Assembly (NCBI RefSeq): GCF_016411865.1
Contig: NZ_JAEKJA010000009.1
Span: forward strand, 62,001 to 126,000
Length of the DNA: 64,000 nucleotides
Direction of reading: 5' to 3'
Origin: Acuticoccus mangrovi
Lineage (GTDB): Bacteria; Pseudomonadota; Alphaproteobacteria; Rhizobiales; Amorphaceae
Numbering within the stretch: position 1 is the first letter of the stretch; every line of letters begins with the position of its first letter. Shown piece after piece: positions 8,393 to 17,280 of the stretch. The notes under the pieces were generated by a model. The model was not told the origin of the DNA. It ran no database searches and saw only the letters and a program-made list of their open reading frames with translations. Made by a program: the position numbers and the translations under genes.

Positions 8393-9394
8393 TCAGTCGG
8401 GGTGGACGAGGCGGATCGGGGCGCCGTCGAGCCAGGCGACGAGGTTTTCCACCGTCTCGCGATAAAAGCCCGTGAGCGTCTCCTCCACCGTGTAGCCGAG
8501 GTGGGGGGTGAGGAGGGTGTTGGGCAGGGTGCGCAGCGGGTGGTCGGCTGGAAGCGGCTCCTCGTCGTAGACGTCGAGGCCGGCGCCGGCGATGCGCCGC
8601 GCACGCATCGTCTCGATGAGCGCAGCCTGGTCGACGAGCGGGCCGCGCGAGGTGTTCACGAGGATCGCCGAGGGCATCATGCGGCCGAGATCCTCGGCAC
8701 CCACGATGCCGCGCGTCGTCTCGCCGAGCACCAGATGCAGCGACACCACGTCGGAGGTCGCAAACAGCGTCGCCTTGTCGACATATCGGGCGCCCGCCGC
8801 CGCGGCCCGTTCCTCGGTGAGGTTGGGGCTCCAGGCGACCACCTCCATGCCGAAGGCGTTGGCGATGGGCACCATGCGGGCGCCGAGCCGGCCGATCCCG
8901 AGGAGACCCAGTCGGCGGTTGAGCACGGTGTTGCCGAGCCGGGTCTGCCAGTGACCCGTGCGCATGGCGTTGGCCTCCTGCGGGATGTGGCGCAGGAGGC
9001 CGAGGATGAGGCCCCAAGCGAGTTCCACCGTCGCATATTCGCCGTTGCCGCTGCCCGTCGTCGCCGATACGGCGACGCCGTTGTCGGCGGCGGCCTGAAG
9101 GTCGAGCGTGCGGTTGCGCCGCCCGGTCATGGCGATGAGGGAGAGCTTGGGCAGTCCCTCGATGTAGGCGCGCGGCAGCGGCGTGCGCTCGCGGATCACG
9201 CAGATCGCGTCGTAGTCCTGGAGCGCGGCCACCTGCTCCTCGGTGCTGCCGAGGTGACGGTCGAACACGGTGACGTCGGCGCGTGCTTCCACCGCCGACC
9301 AGTCGGCGAGGCTGAGGGCGATGCCGAGATAGTCGTCGAGGACGGCGATCTTGGCGCGGCGGTCGGTGGGGGCGGGCTTCAGGGGAACGGCCAT
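8393..9394 (-). CDS. D-2-hydroxyacid dehydrogenase family protein
   Basis: 333 aa, NAD(P)-dependent D-isomer-specific 2-hydroxyacid dehydrogenase. The dinucleotide motif is GIGRLG (166-171). The catalytic triad is R250 (NTSRGPLVD), E279 (YDEEPLP) and H298 (LLTPHLG). It would interconvert a 2-oxo acid and a D-2-hydroxy acid in the cytoplasm. Its ATG shares one base with the stop codon of the AbrB-type gene upstream (TGATG), so the two are almost certainly translated together. No feature identifies the natural substrate. Confidence 0.88.
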   Translation of the reverse strand: MAVPLKPAPTDRRAKIAVLDDYLGIALSLADWSAVEARADVTVFDRHLGSTEEQVAALQDYDAICVIRERTPLPRAYIEGLPKLSLIAMTGRRNRTLDLQAAADNGVAVSATTGSGNGEYATVELAWGLILGLLRHIPQEANAMRTGHWQTRLGNTVLNRRLGLLGIGRLGARMVPIANAFGMEVVAWSPNLTEERAAAAGARYVDKATLFATSDVVSLHLVLGETTRGIVGAEDLGRMMPSAILVNTSRGPLVDQAALIETMRARRIAGAGLDVYDEEPLPADHPLRTLPNTLLTPHLGYTVEETLTGFYRETVENLVAWLDGAPIRLVHPD

Positions 9395-10479
9395 CACGTA
9401 CCTTTTTCGGGGTGTGCCTTGTGGATCCGCGCGATCACCCAGGGGATGTTGGGCATGATGAGAAAGATGCGGATGAGATGGAAGGCGGTGATGAGTGCGA
9501 CGTCCTGACCGAGCACGCTCGCCGTCAGCGCCATCTCGGTGACGCCGCCGGGGGCGGAGCCGAGCACGAGGCTTTCCCACGGCATGTCCACCACGAGGGC
9601 GAGGCTCGCTGCGCCGATGGTGCAGACGGCGATGAACAAGATGGTGGTGAGGAAGAGCACGAGGACGAGCTGGCCGGCCCGCTCCAGCAGCTCGCGGCGG
9701 AAGGTGGCACCGAGCCAGGTGCCGAGGAGCACCTGGGCTCCCCACAGCATCGGCACCGGGTAGTGGGCGAGCGGCACGTCGAACGCCGTGAGCGCGGCGG
9801 AGAAAGCGAGGGGGCCGAGGAAGTAGGGGTTGGAGAGGCGCACCAGCTTGCCGACGCGCGCGGCGAAGTAGCCGACACAGGCGACGAGGACGAGGGCGAG
9901 CGGGCGGAAGGGTGCGGGCTCGAAGCTCGTCGGCCGCTCGAACTGGCCGTGGATCATGTAGATGACGATGGGCACGAACACCACGATGGCGGTGATGCGC
10001 AGCGTCTGGGCGAAGGCGATGGGGCCCGGATCGCGGCCGTAGTGGTGGGCGAGGTTCGCCATCTCGACCGGCCCGTTGGGCACGCTGGCGAGGAAGGCGG
10101 AGATCCGGTCGAGCCCGGTGAAGCGGGCGAGGAGCACCGAGGTGGCGTAGCCGAGAATGGCCGTCATCACCGCCGACCCCAGCAGGATGGGCAGGCTGTC
10201 GAGCGCGGCCTCGACGGCGTGGGGGGTGAAGAAGAAGCCGACGCTCGTCGCGATGACGATCTGGCCGAAGGGGCGAGTCTTCACCGGGATGCGCAGCGTA
10301 ATGCCGCTCATGGACATGGCGGCGGCGGCGACGAGGGGGCCGATCATCCAGGGAAGCGGCGCGCCGACGCGCCAGAAGACGTAGCCGGTCAGCGCGGTGA
10401 CGCAGTAGATGCCGAGGAGCCTGGCGCCTTCGGCGAGGAGGGCGAGGCGCAGGCCGGGGGTCGGGAGGGTCAATCGCAC
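9394..10479 (-). CDS. AbrB family membrane protein (putative transporter)
   Basis: 361 aa, about ten membrane helices. Repeated halves with GAPLPWMIGPLVAA near residue 35 and a second inverted half with LGTWLGATFRRELL and APGGVTEMAL are the marks of the AbrB family (old annotation: ammonia monooxygenase). Its transport role is inferred from fold only. The GTG at 10477-10479 is taken as start; a GGAGGG motif lies about 11 bases before it, and no in-frame ATG is closer. It is translationally coupled to the downstream hydroxyacid dehydrogenase, which suggests a role in uptake or efflux of an organic acid. Confidence 0.78.
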   Translation of the reverse strand: MRLTLPTPGLRLALLAEGARLLGIYCVTALTGYVFWRVGAPLPWMIGPLVAAAAMSMSGITLRIPVKTRPFGQIVIATSVGFFFTPHAVEAALDSLPILLGSAVMTAILGYATSVLLARFTGLDRISAFLASVPNGPVEMANLAHHYGRDPGPIAFAQTLRITAIVVFVPIVIYMIHGQFERPTSFEPAPFRPLALVLVACVGYFAARVGKLVRLSNPYFLGPLAFSAALTAFDVPLAHYPVPMLWGAQVLLGTWLGATFRRELLERAGQLVLVLFLTTILFIAVCTIGAASLALVVDMPWESLVLGSAPGGVTEMALTASVLGQDVALITAFHLIRIFLIMPNIPWVIARIHKAHPEKGT

Positions 10480-11198
10480 CGGGTCGACATCCCTCCATCG
10501 ACGGCCGTGTCGATATTTCCGGCGAAATTCCCTTCGCCGACGTGAGGCCGGGGCATGCCCGCCATTGTGGGTTCTTGGTGGGTGGGGCGCCGACGACGCT
10601 CGGCGGGCGAGCGTTCTGCGCCGCGTTCGCGCGGGGCGGTGAGGCGAGCCTCGGCCATGGGAGTGTGCATTGGATCGAAAAGGATGGTGTTCACGCAGGT
10701 GTTGTAGGGCGCCGGGCCGGTCGTGGTCACCCTCGCTCGTCGAATTGCACCCACTGCGATCGCATGGGTGCATTGCGCAGCGCCGGGCGGGTGGGCGGCG
10801 GAGGGCTTGGCAGGGCCGATGCGTTGACCCACCATTGTGTCGATAGTTTGCTCGCGGAGGTCGGCGTGGGCGCGCCCGGCCGCGGCGGCGGTCGTGTCTC
10901 GTGGACGGCCCGACATGAGACGGCCTGGCATGGAGCGCTTCCTCGCGACGGGCGCGGGCCTGCGGTTTGTGCCGGAACGGACGCCGCAGGTCGTTGGTTG
11001 GACCACGACCCTTCGCGCTCAAGGTCCGGATGTCAAGACCTTTGCCATAACCGCTGATGGGGGCGGCGACGGGTGCGTCGACCTGCGACCGCATGGTGCG
11101 GCGGCCTCGCATCCACGGTGCGACAGCTCCTCACGCCGAGTTGAACGATGCCGGTGGCGAGCGAAGAATAACCAGAAATTTGTCATTCATACCGTGGG
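10480..11198. other. 719-base stretch without a credible gene
   Basis: Several reading frames cross this stretch, but none has a plausible start with Shine-Dalgarno, family resemblance or a natural amino-acid composition. The last part before the LysR gene (about 11160-11200) is more AT-rich. The only structured element I see is the palindrome at 10746-10772. It may be the long leader or promoter region of the AbrB gene, or the remains of a lost gene. Confidence 0.5.
10746..10772. promoter_or_regulatory. 27-base near-perfect palindrome, possible operator
   Basis: Arms TGCACCCA (10746-10753) and TGGGTGCA (10765-10772) enclose the 10-base perfect palindrome TGCGATCGCA (10755-10764), with one extra C at 10754. 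It is 267 bases before the AbrB start codon, in a stretch with no credible gene. The shape is that of a dimeric-regulator binding site; the regulator is unknown. Confidence 0.4.
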
Positions 11199-12116
11199 TT
11201 AGGCTCGGGCCGGATAGAACTCCGGTGCCTCGCCGACGGACTCGAGCACCCAGTCGATGAAGTGGCGTGTCTTGGTGCTGACCGAGGTGAGGGTCGGCCA
11301 CACCACGTAGAAGGCCGCGCCGGTGGCGTGGGGGCGGTCGAAGGGGCGCACCAGCTCGCCGGACGCGAGCTCGTTGCCGAGGAGGTCGATCTGACCGATC
11401 GCCACCCCGAGCCCCTGCGTGCAGGCCGAGTAGGTCAACAGCGACGTCTCGAACTCGATCCCCTCGCGCCAGTTGAGATCGATGCCCATCGCCGCCGCCC
11501 AAGTCTCCCAGTCGCGCCGGCGATAGCGGGAGTGGAGAAGGTCGGCGACGGCGAGGTCCTCGGGCCGCTCGAGCGGGCCGGCAGCGGCGAGGTAGCGCGG
11601 GCTCGCCACCACGTCGAGCACCTCGTCGAACAGCTTGCGGCAGCGCGCGTCGCTCCAGTCGGCGCGGCCGAGCTGGATCGCCACGTCGAGATGGGTGCCG
11701 CGGAAGTCGAGCGGCTCCACCGTGGTGTCGAAGCGGACGCGATAGTCCGGATGGCGCGCCATGAACTCCGGCAGCCGCGGCAAGAGGAAGTGATGGGCGA
11801 CGGTCGGGTAGATGCGCAGGTGGATCGTGTTGCGCGTCTCGTTGGAGAGGATGCGCTCGGTGGCGCGCTCCAGATCGTCGAACAGCCCGGCGATCTCGTG
11901 GCCGAAGGCGCGTCCGACGTCGGTCAGCTTCACCGAGCGCGAGCCGCGCTCGAAGAGACGCACCGACAGATAGCGCTCCAAAATGGCGATCTGCCGGCTG
12001 ATCGCCACCTGGCTGATGCCCATGTGCTTGGCCGCCGCGGTGAAGGTCTTGTGGCGCGAGGCGACGGCGAAGGCGCGCAATGGGTTGAGCGGCAGATTGC
12101 GATAGCCTCGATCCAT
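11199..12116 (-). CDS. LysR family transcriptional regulator (GcvA-like)
   Basis: 305 aa. The N-terminal winged helix-turn-helix covers about residues 8-67 (LRAFAVASRHKTFTAAAKH, then SQVAISRQIAILE), followed by a substrate-binding domain. The pattern resembles the GcvA branch of LysR regulators. The ATG at 12114-12116 is preceded by GGAG/AAGG. It is divergent from the acyl-CoA dehydrogenase gene with 111 bases between, the classic arrangement for a LysR protein controlling its neighbour and itself. An imperfect inverted repeat lies between them. The inducer is unknown. Confidence 0.87.
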   Translation of the reverse strand: MDRGYRNLPLNPLRAFAVASRHKTFTAAAKHMGISQVAISRQIAILERYLSVRLFERGSRSVKLTDVGRAFGHEIAGLFDDLERATERILSNETRNTIHLRIYPTVAHHFLLPRLPEFMARHPDYRVRFDTTVEPLDFRGTHLDVAIQLGRADWSDARCRKLFDEVLDVVASPRYLAAAGPLERPEDLAVADLLHSRYRRRDWETWAAAMGIDLNWREGIEFETSLLTYSACTQGLGVAIGQIDLLGNELASGELVRPFDRPHATGAAFYVVWPTLTSVSTKTRHFIDWVLESVGEAPEFYPARA

Positions 12117-12168
12117 AACCTTAGCTTCTCCATGCCCAACAATATGCCGGTTTTGCGAAGCTGAGGTT
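12117..12168. promoter_or_regulatory. 12-base inverted repeat between LysR gene and acyl-CoA dehydrogenase gene
   Basis: AACCTTAGCTTC (12117-12128) and GAAGCTGAGGTT (12157-12168) match as an inverted repeat in 11 of 12 positions, with a 28-base spacer. The left arm touches the LysR start codon and contains its Shine-Dalgarno, so binding there, or an mRNA hairpin, could autoregulate the LysR gene. Confidence 0.45.
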
Positions 12169-12227
12169 AGTCTAAGATCGGCCGGCCGGCGAGAGTCGGC
12201 GTCACTGCCACGTCCAGAGGGACTGCC

Positions 12228-13394
12228 ATGGATTTCGAGCTGACGGAAGATCAGCGCATCTTTCGCGACACCGTACGTCGCTTCGCCGAGAACGAATTGG
12301 CCGACGGAGCTGCGGAGCGCGCCGCGGCGGACCATTTCCCCCGCGAGATCGCCGAGCGCTTCGCCGAGATGGGCCTCCTCGGCATCACCATTCCGGAGGC
12401 CGACGGCGGCTCCGGCGGCGGGCTGATCGAGGCGATCCTGGCGATCCAGGCGGTGGCCGAGGTGTGCCCGCGGTCGGGCGACGTGGTGCAGGCGGGCAAT
12501 TTCGGACCGATCCGCACCTTCGCCGAGTACGCGACGGCGGAGCAGAAGGCCCGCTTCCTGCCCGATCTTCTCGCCGGACGCACGCTGATCTCGCTCGGCA
12601 TGACGGAGCCTGACGCGGGGTCGGCCGTCACCGAGCTCAAGACCTCGGCTCGCGAGGAGGGCGACGAGGTGGTGATCAACGGCGCCAAGATCTTCGGCAC
12701 CCACAGCGCCGAGGCGAGCGTCTTCCTCGTCTATGTCCGCTTCGGGCCGGGGGTCGGCGGCATCGGCTCCGTGCTCGTGGAGCGCGACGCGCCGGGCTTC
12801 ACGGTGGGCAAGCCGTCGGCCTTCATGAACGGGGAGGAGTGGGCGCCGCTGTTCTTCGACGAGTGCCGCATTCCGAAGAAGAACGTGCTGCTCGGCGCCG
12901 GGGGCTTCAAGAAGCAGATCTCGGGCTTCAACGTGGAGCGGCTCGGCAACGCCTCGCGCGCCGTGGCGGTGGGGCGGCACGCCTTCGAGGTCGCCCGCCA
13001 GCACGCGGCGACGCGCAAGCAGTTCGGCCGCCCGCTCTGCGAGTTCCAGGGCCTGCAGTGGAAGTTCGCCGAGATGGCGGTGAAGCTCGAGAGCGCCCAG
13101 CTTCTCCTGATGCGCGCCGCCGTCGTCGCCGCCGAGGGACTGCCCGACGCCCATCAGACGGCGATGGCCAAGCTCGCCTGCAACGAAGCCGGCTTCTTCG
13201 CCGCCAACGAGGCCCTGCAGGTGATGGGCGGGCTCGGCTTTTCCGAGGAGAGCACGGTGCAATATTGCCTGCGGCGCACGCGCGGCTGGATGATCGCCGG
13301 CGGCTCGATCGAGATCCTCAAGAACCGCATCGCGGAAGGGATCTTCGAGCGCCGCTTCTCGCAGCGCCCGCCCAAGCCGGAGGCGGCGGCGTGA
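12228..13394 (+). CDS. acyl-CoA dehydrogenase family protein
   Basis: 388 aa, FAD-dependent acyl-CoA dehydrogenase with the N-terminal helical domain (1-115), middle beta domain with SLGMTEPDAGS (about 124-134), and C-terminal helical domain with the VMGGLGFSEEST and GGSIEILKNRIAE blocks. It would introduce an alpha-beta double bond in an acyl-CoA and pass electrons to ETF. The start ATG is at 12228. Its stop overlaps the GTG start of the next gene (GTGA), so both are coupled. The partner suggests catabolism of a particular carboxylic acid rather than general fatty-acid oxidation; chain length cannot be read from sequence. Confidence 0.9.
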   Translation: MDFELTEDQRIFRDTVRRFAENELADGAAERAAADHFPREIAERFAEMGLLGITIPEADGGSGGGLIEAILAIQAVAEVCPRSGDVVQAGNFGPIRTFAEYATAEQKARFLPDLLAGRTLISLGMTEPDAGSAVTELKTSAREEGDEVVINGAKIFGTHSAEASVFLVYVRFGPGVGGIGSVLVERDAPGFTVGKPSAFMNGEEWAPLFFDECRIPKKNVLLGAGGFKKQISGFNVERLGNASRAVAVGRHAFEVARQHAATRKQFGRPLCEFQGLQWKFAEMAVKLESAQLLLMRAAVVAAEGLPDAHQTAMAKLACNEAGFFAANEALQVMGGLGFSEESTVQYCLRRTRGWMIAGGSIEILKNRIAEGIFERRFSQRPPKPEAAA

Positions 13395-15475
13395 CGACTG
13401 ATCCCGAGCTTCTCTCCGCTCTCACCGCGCCGGGCACGGTGGCGCTGGTCGGAGCCTCCGACAATCCCAAGAAGCTGACCTCGCGGCCGCAGCGCTTTCT
13501 CACCGCCAATGGCTTTGCCGGTCGCATCGTGCCGGTCAATCCGGGCCGCGACACGGTGCTGGGGCTGCCGGCCGCCGCGAGCGTCGACGCGATCGAGGGT
13601 CCCGTCGACCACGCCTACGTGATGACGGCGGCCGATGCCGCGATCGCCGCGGTGGAGGCGTGCGCGGCGAAGGGCGTCAAGGTGGTCTCGGTGCTCGCCG
13701 ACGGCTTCGCCGAGGCGGGGCCGGAGGGGTGGGCGCGGCAGGAGCGCATCACCGCCGTCGCCCGCGAGGCGGGCATGCTCCTCATCGGCCCCAACTCCAT
13801 GGGCGTCGTCAACACGCTGAACGGCTTCGTCTGCACCACCAACGCCGCCTTCCGCGCCGACCGCATTCTCAAGGGCCGGTTCGCGGCGCTGTCCCAGTCG
13901 GGGTCGATCATCGGCACGCTGCTGTCCCGGGGGGCGGCGCGCGGGCTCGGCTTCTCCACCCTCGTCTCCCTCGGCAACGAGGCGGTGGCGGGGGTGGGCA
14001 CCCTCGGCCGGCTGCTCGTCGACGATCCGCAGATCGACGGCTTCCTCTTGTTCCTCGAGACGATCCGCGATCCTGAGGAGATCGCGGCGTTCGGCCGGGC
14101 GGCGGCCGCCGCCGGCAAGCCGGTGGTCGCCTACATGATCGGCCGCTCCGACGAAGGTCAGGCGCTGTCGGTCTCCCACACCGGCGCGCTGACGGGCTCG
14201 GCCGAGGCGGTGGCGAGCTTCCTCGCCGGCTGCGGCATCCTCCAGGTGGACCTTTTCGACACCCTCCTCGATGCGCCCGCCGCGCTCGCCGGCACCCGTC
14301 TCGATCCTGTCCGGCCGCGCACCGTCACGGTGGTTTCCACCACCGGCGGGGGCGGCGCGATGGTGGTGGACCAGATGGCGATGCGCGGCGTGACCATCGC
14401 CGGTGCGAGCCCGGCCGCGCGCCGTACGCTGGAGGCGCAGAAGATCCCCCTCGGCCACGGCAAGCTCGTGGACGTGACGCTCGCCGGCGCCCAGTACGAC
14501 ACCATGAAGGCCGTGGTGGGCACGCTCGCGGCCGATCCCGCGACCGGCGTCCTCGTCGTCGCCATCGGATCGTCGGCCCAGTTCGACCCCGAGCTCGCGG
14601 TGAAGCCGATCGTCGACGCCGTGGCGGAGGCGCCGGAGGGGGCCGCGCCCGTGCTCGGCTTTCCGCTGCCGCACGCCCCGGACAGCCTGCGCCTTCTGGA
14701 GGAGGGCGGCGTGCCGGCCTTCCGCGGCGTCGAGAGTTGCGCCGAGACGGTCGCGCTGTTGATGCGCCCGCCGGCGCCGCCGCCCGTCCCGCATGCGCCG
14801 CTGCCCGCCGCGGCGGCCGATCTCCTCACCCGCAGCGGTGTTCTCGACGAGGTCGCGGCGGGCGAGGTGTTCGCCGCGCTCGGCGTCGACCGGCCGGCGC
14901 AGACGATGGTGAGCGAAGCCTCCGAGGCGACGGGGCTCGCCTTCCCGGTGGTCGCCAAGCTCGTCTCGCCCGACCTTCCGCACAAGACGGAGGCGGGGGC
15001 GATCCGTCTCGGGATCGGCGATGCCGACGCGCTCGCCGAGGCCGTCGAGGGGATGATCGCCTCGGCCGAGGCCCATGCTCCCGGCTTCCACCGGCGCGGC
15101 ATCCTCGTTCAAGAGATGGTGAAGGGACTCGGAGAGGCGCTGGTGGGCCTCACTCGCGATCCGCTCGTCGGCCCGATGGTGACGGTGGGCGCGGGCGGCG
15201 TGCTCGCCGAGATCTACCGCGACGCGGCGGTGCGTCCCGCGCCCGTCGACCGCGCAACGGCGCGCGCCATGGTGGCCGAGGTCAAGGGCTTCGCCCTCCT
15301 CGCCGGCTATCGCGGCGCGCCGCGGGGCGACCTCGAGGCGCTCGCCGCCGTGGTGGAGGCGGTGTCGCGGCTCGCGATCGCCCCGAACGTCGCCGAAGCG
15401 GAGATCAACCCGGTGCTCGTCCTGCCGGAAGGGCAGGGGGCCTTGATGCTCGACGCCCTGATCCGCCTGACGTAG
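13391..15475 (+). CDS. acetate-CoA ligase (ADP-forming)-like protein, fused alpha and beta parts
   Basis: 694 aa. Order: CoA-binding Rossmann domain (about 5-130, with ALVGASDNPKKL), succinyl-CoA-ligase-like domains (about 145-460), then an ATP-grasp domain (about 475-694, with PVVAKLVSPDLPHKTEAGAI). The phosphohistidine motif of ADP-forming acyl-CoA synthetases is kept: VSHTGALTGS with H263. It would activate a carboxylate to its CoA thioester, or run the reverse to gain ATP. The GTG start overlaps the stop of the acyl-CoA dehydrogenase gene, which probably supplies or uses the same acyl-CoA. The acyl group is not known. Confidence 0.86.
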   Translation: MTTDPELLSALTAPGTVALVGASDNPKKLTSRPQRFLTANGFAGRIVPVNPGRDTVLGLPAAASVDAIEGPVDHAYVMTAADAAIAAVEACAAKGVKVVSVLADGFAEAGPEGWARQERITAVAREAGMLLIGPNSMGVVNTLNGFVCTTNAAFRADRILKGRFAALSQSGSIIGTLLSRGAARGLGFSTLVSLGNEAVAGVGTLGRLLVDDPQIDGFLLFLETIRDPEEIAAFGRAAAAAGKPVVAYMIGRSDEGQALSVSHTGALTGSAEAVASFLAGCGILQVDLFDTLLDAPAALAGTRLDPVRPRTVTVVSTTGGGGAMVVDQMAMRGVTIAGASPAARRTLEAQKIPLGHGKLVDVTLAGAQYDTMKAVVGTLAADPATGVLVVAIGSSAQFDPELAVKPIVDAVAEAPEGAAPVLGFPLPHAPDSLRLLEEGGVPAFRGVESCAETVALLMRPPAPPPVPHAPLPAAAADLLTRSGVLDEVAAGEVFAALGVDRPAQTMVSEASEATGLAFPVVAKLVSPDLPHKTEAGAIRLGIGDADALAEAVEGMIASAEAHAPGFHRRGILVQEMVKGLGEALVGLTRDPLVGPMVTVGAGGVLAEIYRDAAVRPAPVDRATARAMVAEVKGFALLAGYRGAPRGDLEALAAVVEAVSRLAIAPNVAEAEINPVLVLPEGQGALMLDALIRLT

Positions 15476-15558
15476 ACGCCGGTGTCTCGCCGATCGCAGT
15501 TGCCGAACGGCGCGCGATCGGCTCAGGATGGGGAAGCTTCGTTCGAGGAGACCACCCA

Positions 15559-16494
15559 TTGACCCCGCCTCCGGAAGTCTCCGACGCCGAGCCCGCCCCG
15601 TCCCGCCCGCGGTCCGCCAATCGCCGCGAGCGCCCGCCCATCCGGCGGCGGGACGGGCTTCCCACCGTCACCCTCGTCGCCATCCTCAAGAACGAGGCGC
15701 CCTACGTCGACGAGTGGATCGAGGCGCACCGCCTGATCGGCTTCGACGCCATGATCCTCTACGACAACGCGAGCACCGACGGGACGGGCGAGCGCCTCGC
15801 CGCCCACGCCGGCCGCGGGGTGCGGGTGATCGACTGGCCCGACCGGCCGGAGCGGCGGGCGCCGCCGCAGATCGCGGCCTACCGGCATGCGACGGCGCGT
15901 CTGCGCACCGAGTGGGCCGCCTTCTTCGACGGCGACGAGTTCCTCAACCTCCACAAGCACGACAGCGTCGGGGCGATGCTGGCCGAGATCCCGCCCGAAG
16001 CGGAGGCGGTGGGGGTGAGCTGGCGCGTGTTCGGCTCGTCCGGCGCCATCGCGGCGTCGGCGGAGCCGGTGACGGAGCGCTTCGTGCGCGCGGCGCCTGC
16101 CGCGATGCCCGCCAACACCATGATCAAGACCATCGCACGCACCGATCGCCTGGTACGGATGGCCATCCACAAGGGCGTCTTCCTGTCGCATCAGCACGAC
16201 GGCGACCCGGTGGGGCGCTACGTCACGCCGTCGGGTCGGCCGATGGTGTTCGGCGACAACGGTCGCCCCACGGAGCCGGAGTGGGAGACGGCGCAGCTCA
16301 ACCACTATGTGGTGAAGTCGCGCGAGGAGTTCGCCGCCAAGATGCGGCGCGGCAGAGCCGCGAAGCGCTCCGGCGGGGCGGACAAGTTCTATTCCGACGA
16401 AGAGGCGAGCCGCCACTTTCGCGTCCACGACCGCAACGACGAGGAGGATCGCTCGCTGCTCGATCTGCTCGCCCGTCTGCGCGGCGCCCGATGA
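15559..16494 (+). CDS. glycosyltransferase family 2 / GT92-like protein
   Basis: 311 aa. After a basic N-terminus (1-35) comes VTLVAILKNEAPYVDEWIEA, with the ILYDNASTDGTGERL block and a DxD metal motif at FFDGDEF (D124, D126), the pattern of DUF23/GT92-like and GT2 enzymes using nucleotide sugars. No membrane helix is obvious, so it is probably cytoplasmic. The start is judged to be TTG at 15559, because CGAGGAG ends 8 bases before it and there is no in-frame ATG near. It lies 83 bases after the CoA ligase gene. Acceptor and donor are unknown. Confidence 0.8.
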   Translation: MTPPPEVSDAEPAPSRPRSANRRERPPIRRRDGLPTVTLVAILKNEAPYVDEWIEAHRLIGFDAMILYDNASTDGTGERLAAHAGRGVRVIDWPDRPERRAPPQIAAYRHATARLRTEWAAFFDGDEFLNLHKHDSVGAMLAEIPPEAEAVGVSWRVFGSSGAIAASAEPVTERFVRAAPAAMPANTMIKTIARTDRLVRMAIHKGVFLSHQHDGDPVGRYVTPSGRPMVFGDNGRPTEPEWETAQLNHYVVKSREEFAAKMRRGRAAKRSGGADKFYSDEEASRHFRVHDRNDEEDRSLLDLLARLRGAR

Positions 16495-16551
16495 GGCGGA
16501 GCGTTGCCGCATCCCTTTGGCGTCGCGCCGCGCTGCCTTATCTTAGAGCGC

Positions 16552-17280
16552 GTGAAAGATAAGCAACCTCTCACCAACGGCCCCTCCTCGACGTCGCCCG
16601 ACACGGCGTCGGCTCGCGGCGAGATCGACGCCTTTCTGCAGCGGGCGCGCACCATGGCCCCGCCCCGGCAGGGCGCGCGCGGTCGGCTGATGTTCGCCCT
16701 CGACGCGACCATGAGCCGGCAGCCGACCTGGGATCGGGCCATCGCCATCCAGTCGGAGATGTTCGCCGAGGCTGCGGCGGTGGGCGGGCTCGACATCCAG
16801 CTCGTCTACTTCCGCGGCTTCGGCGAGTGCCGTGCCTCCAAGTGGGTGTCGGACGGCGGCCGGCTCGGCGCGATGATGACCCGCATCGACTGCCGCGGCG
16901 GCCTCACCCAGATCGGCAAGGTGCTCTCGCGCGCCGTCGAGGAGACGCGCAGGACGCCGATCCAGGCGCTCGTCTATGTCGGCGATTCGATGGAGGAGGA
17001 CGTCGACCGGCTCTGCGCGCGGGCGGGCGAGCTCGGTCTCCTGAAGGTGCCGGTGTTCGTCTTCCAGGAACGGCGCGATCCGGTCGCCTCGCGGGCCTTC
17101 AAGGAGATCGCGCGGCTGTCGGGGGGCGCCCATCTCACCTTCGACGACAGCGCGGGTGCGGAGCTCGCCCGGCTGTTGAAGGCGGTCGCCGTCTATGCGG
17201 CGGGCGGGCGCAAGGCGCTCGAGGACCGCAGCCGGGCCGGCGACGGCGGCGCCCGTCTCTTGCTGGAGAAGCTTTCGTGA
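16552..17280 (+). CDS. VWA-domain-like protein
   Basis: About 242 aa, cytoplasmic. LMFALDATMSRQPTW (about 47-60) is a von Willebrand A metal-site pattern (D51-x-T53-x-S55). Further alpha/beta segments include GGLTQIGKVL and QALVYVGDSMEED, which fit the same fold. Function is unknown. The start is uncertain: GTG at 16552 is given, and a TTG at 16504 would add 16 residues. The stop overlaps the next gene's GTG (GTGA), so it is translated together with the membrane J-domain protein, a pairing I recall as recurring in Hyphomicrobiales, though I cannot check that here. Confidence 0.72.
   Translation: MKDKQPLTNGPSSTSPDTASARGEIDAFLQRARTMAPPRQGARGRLMFALDATMSRQPTWDRAIAIQSEMFAEAAAVGGLDIQLVYFRGFGECRASKWVSDGGRLGAMMTRIDCRGGLTQIGKVLSRAVEETRRTPIQALVYVGDSMEEDVDRLCARAGELGLLKVPVFVFQERRDPVASRAFKEIARLSGGAHLTFDDSAGAELARLLKAVAVYAAGGRKALEDRSRAGDGGARLLLEKLS

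Noticed and set aside
10470-11006. 178-codon minus-strand frame in the stretch upstream of the AbrB gene
   Set aside because: No Shine-Dalgarno, no recognisable segment, and an amino-acid mix typical of random GC-rich sequence.
13154-15559. 801-codon minus-strand open frame opposite the ADP-forming ligase
   Set aside because: Antisense shadow; the plus-strand protein has clear family motifs and a catalytic His, the shadow has none.
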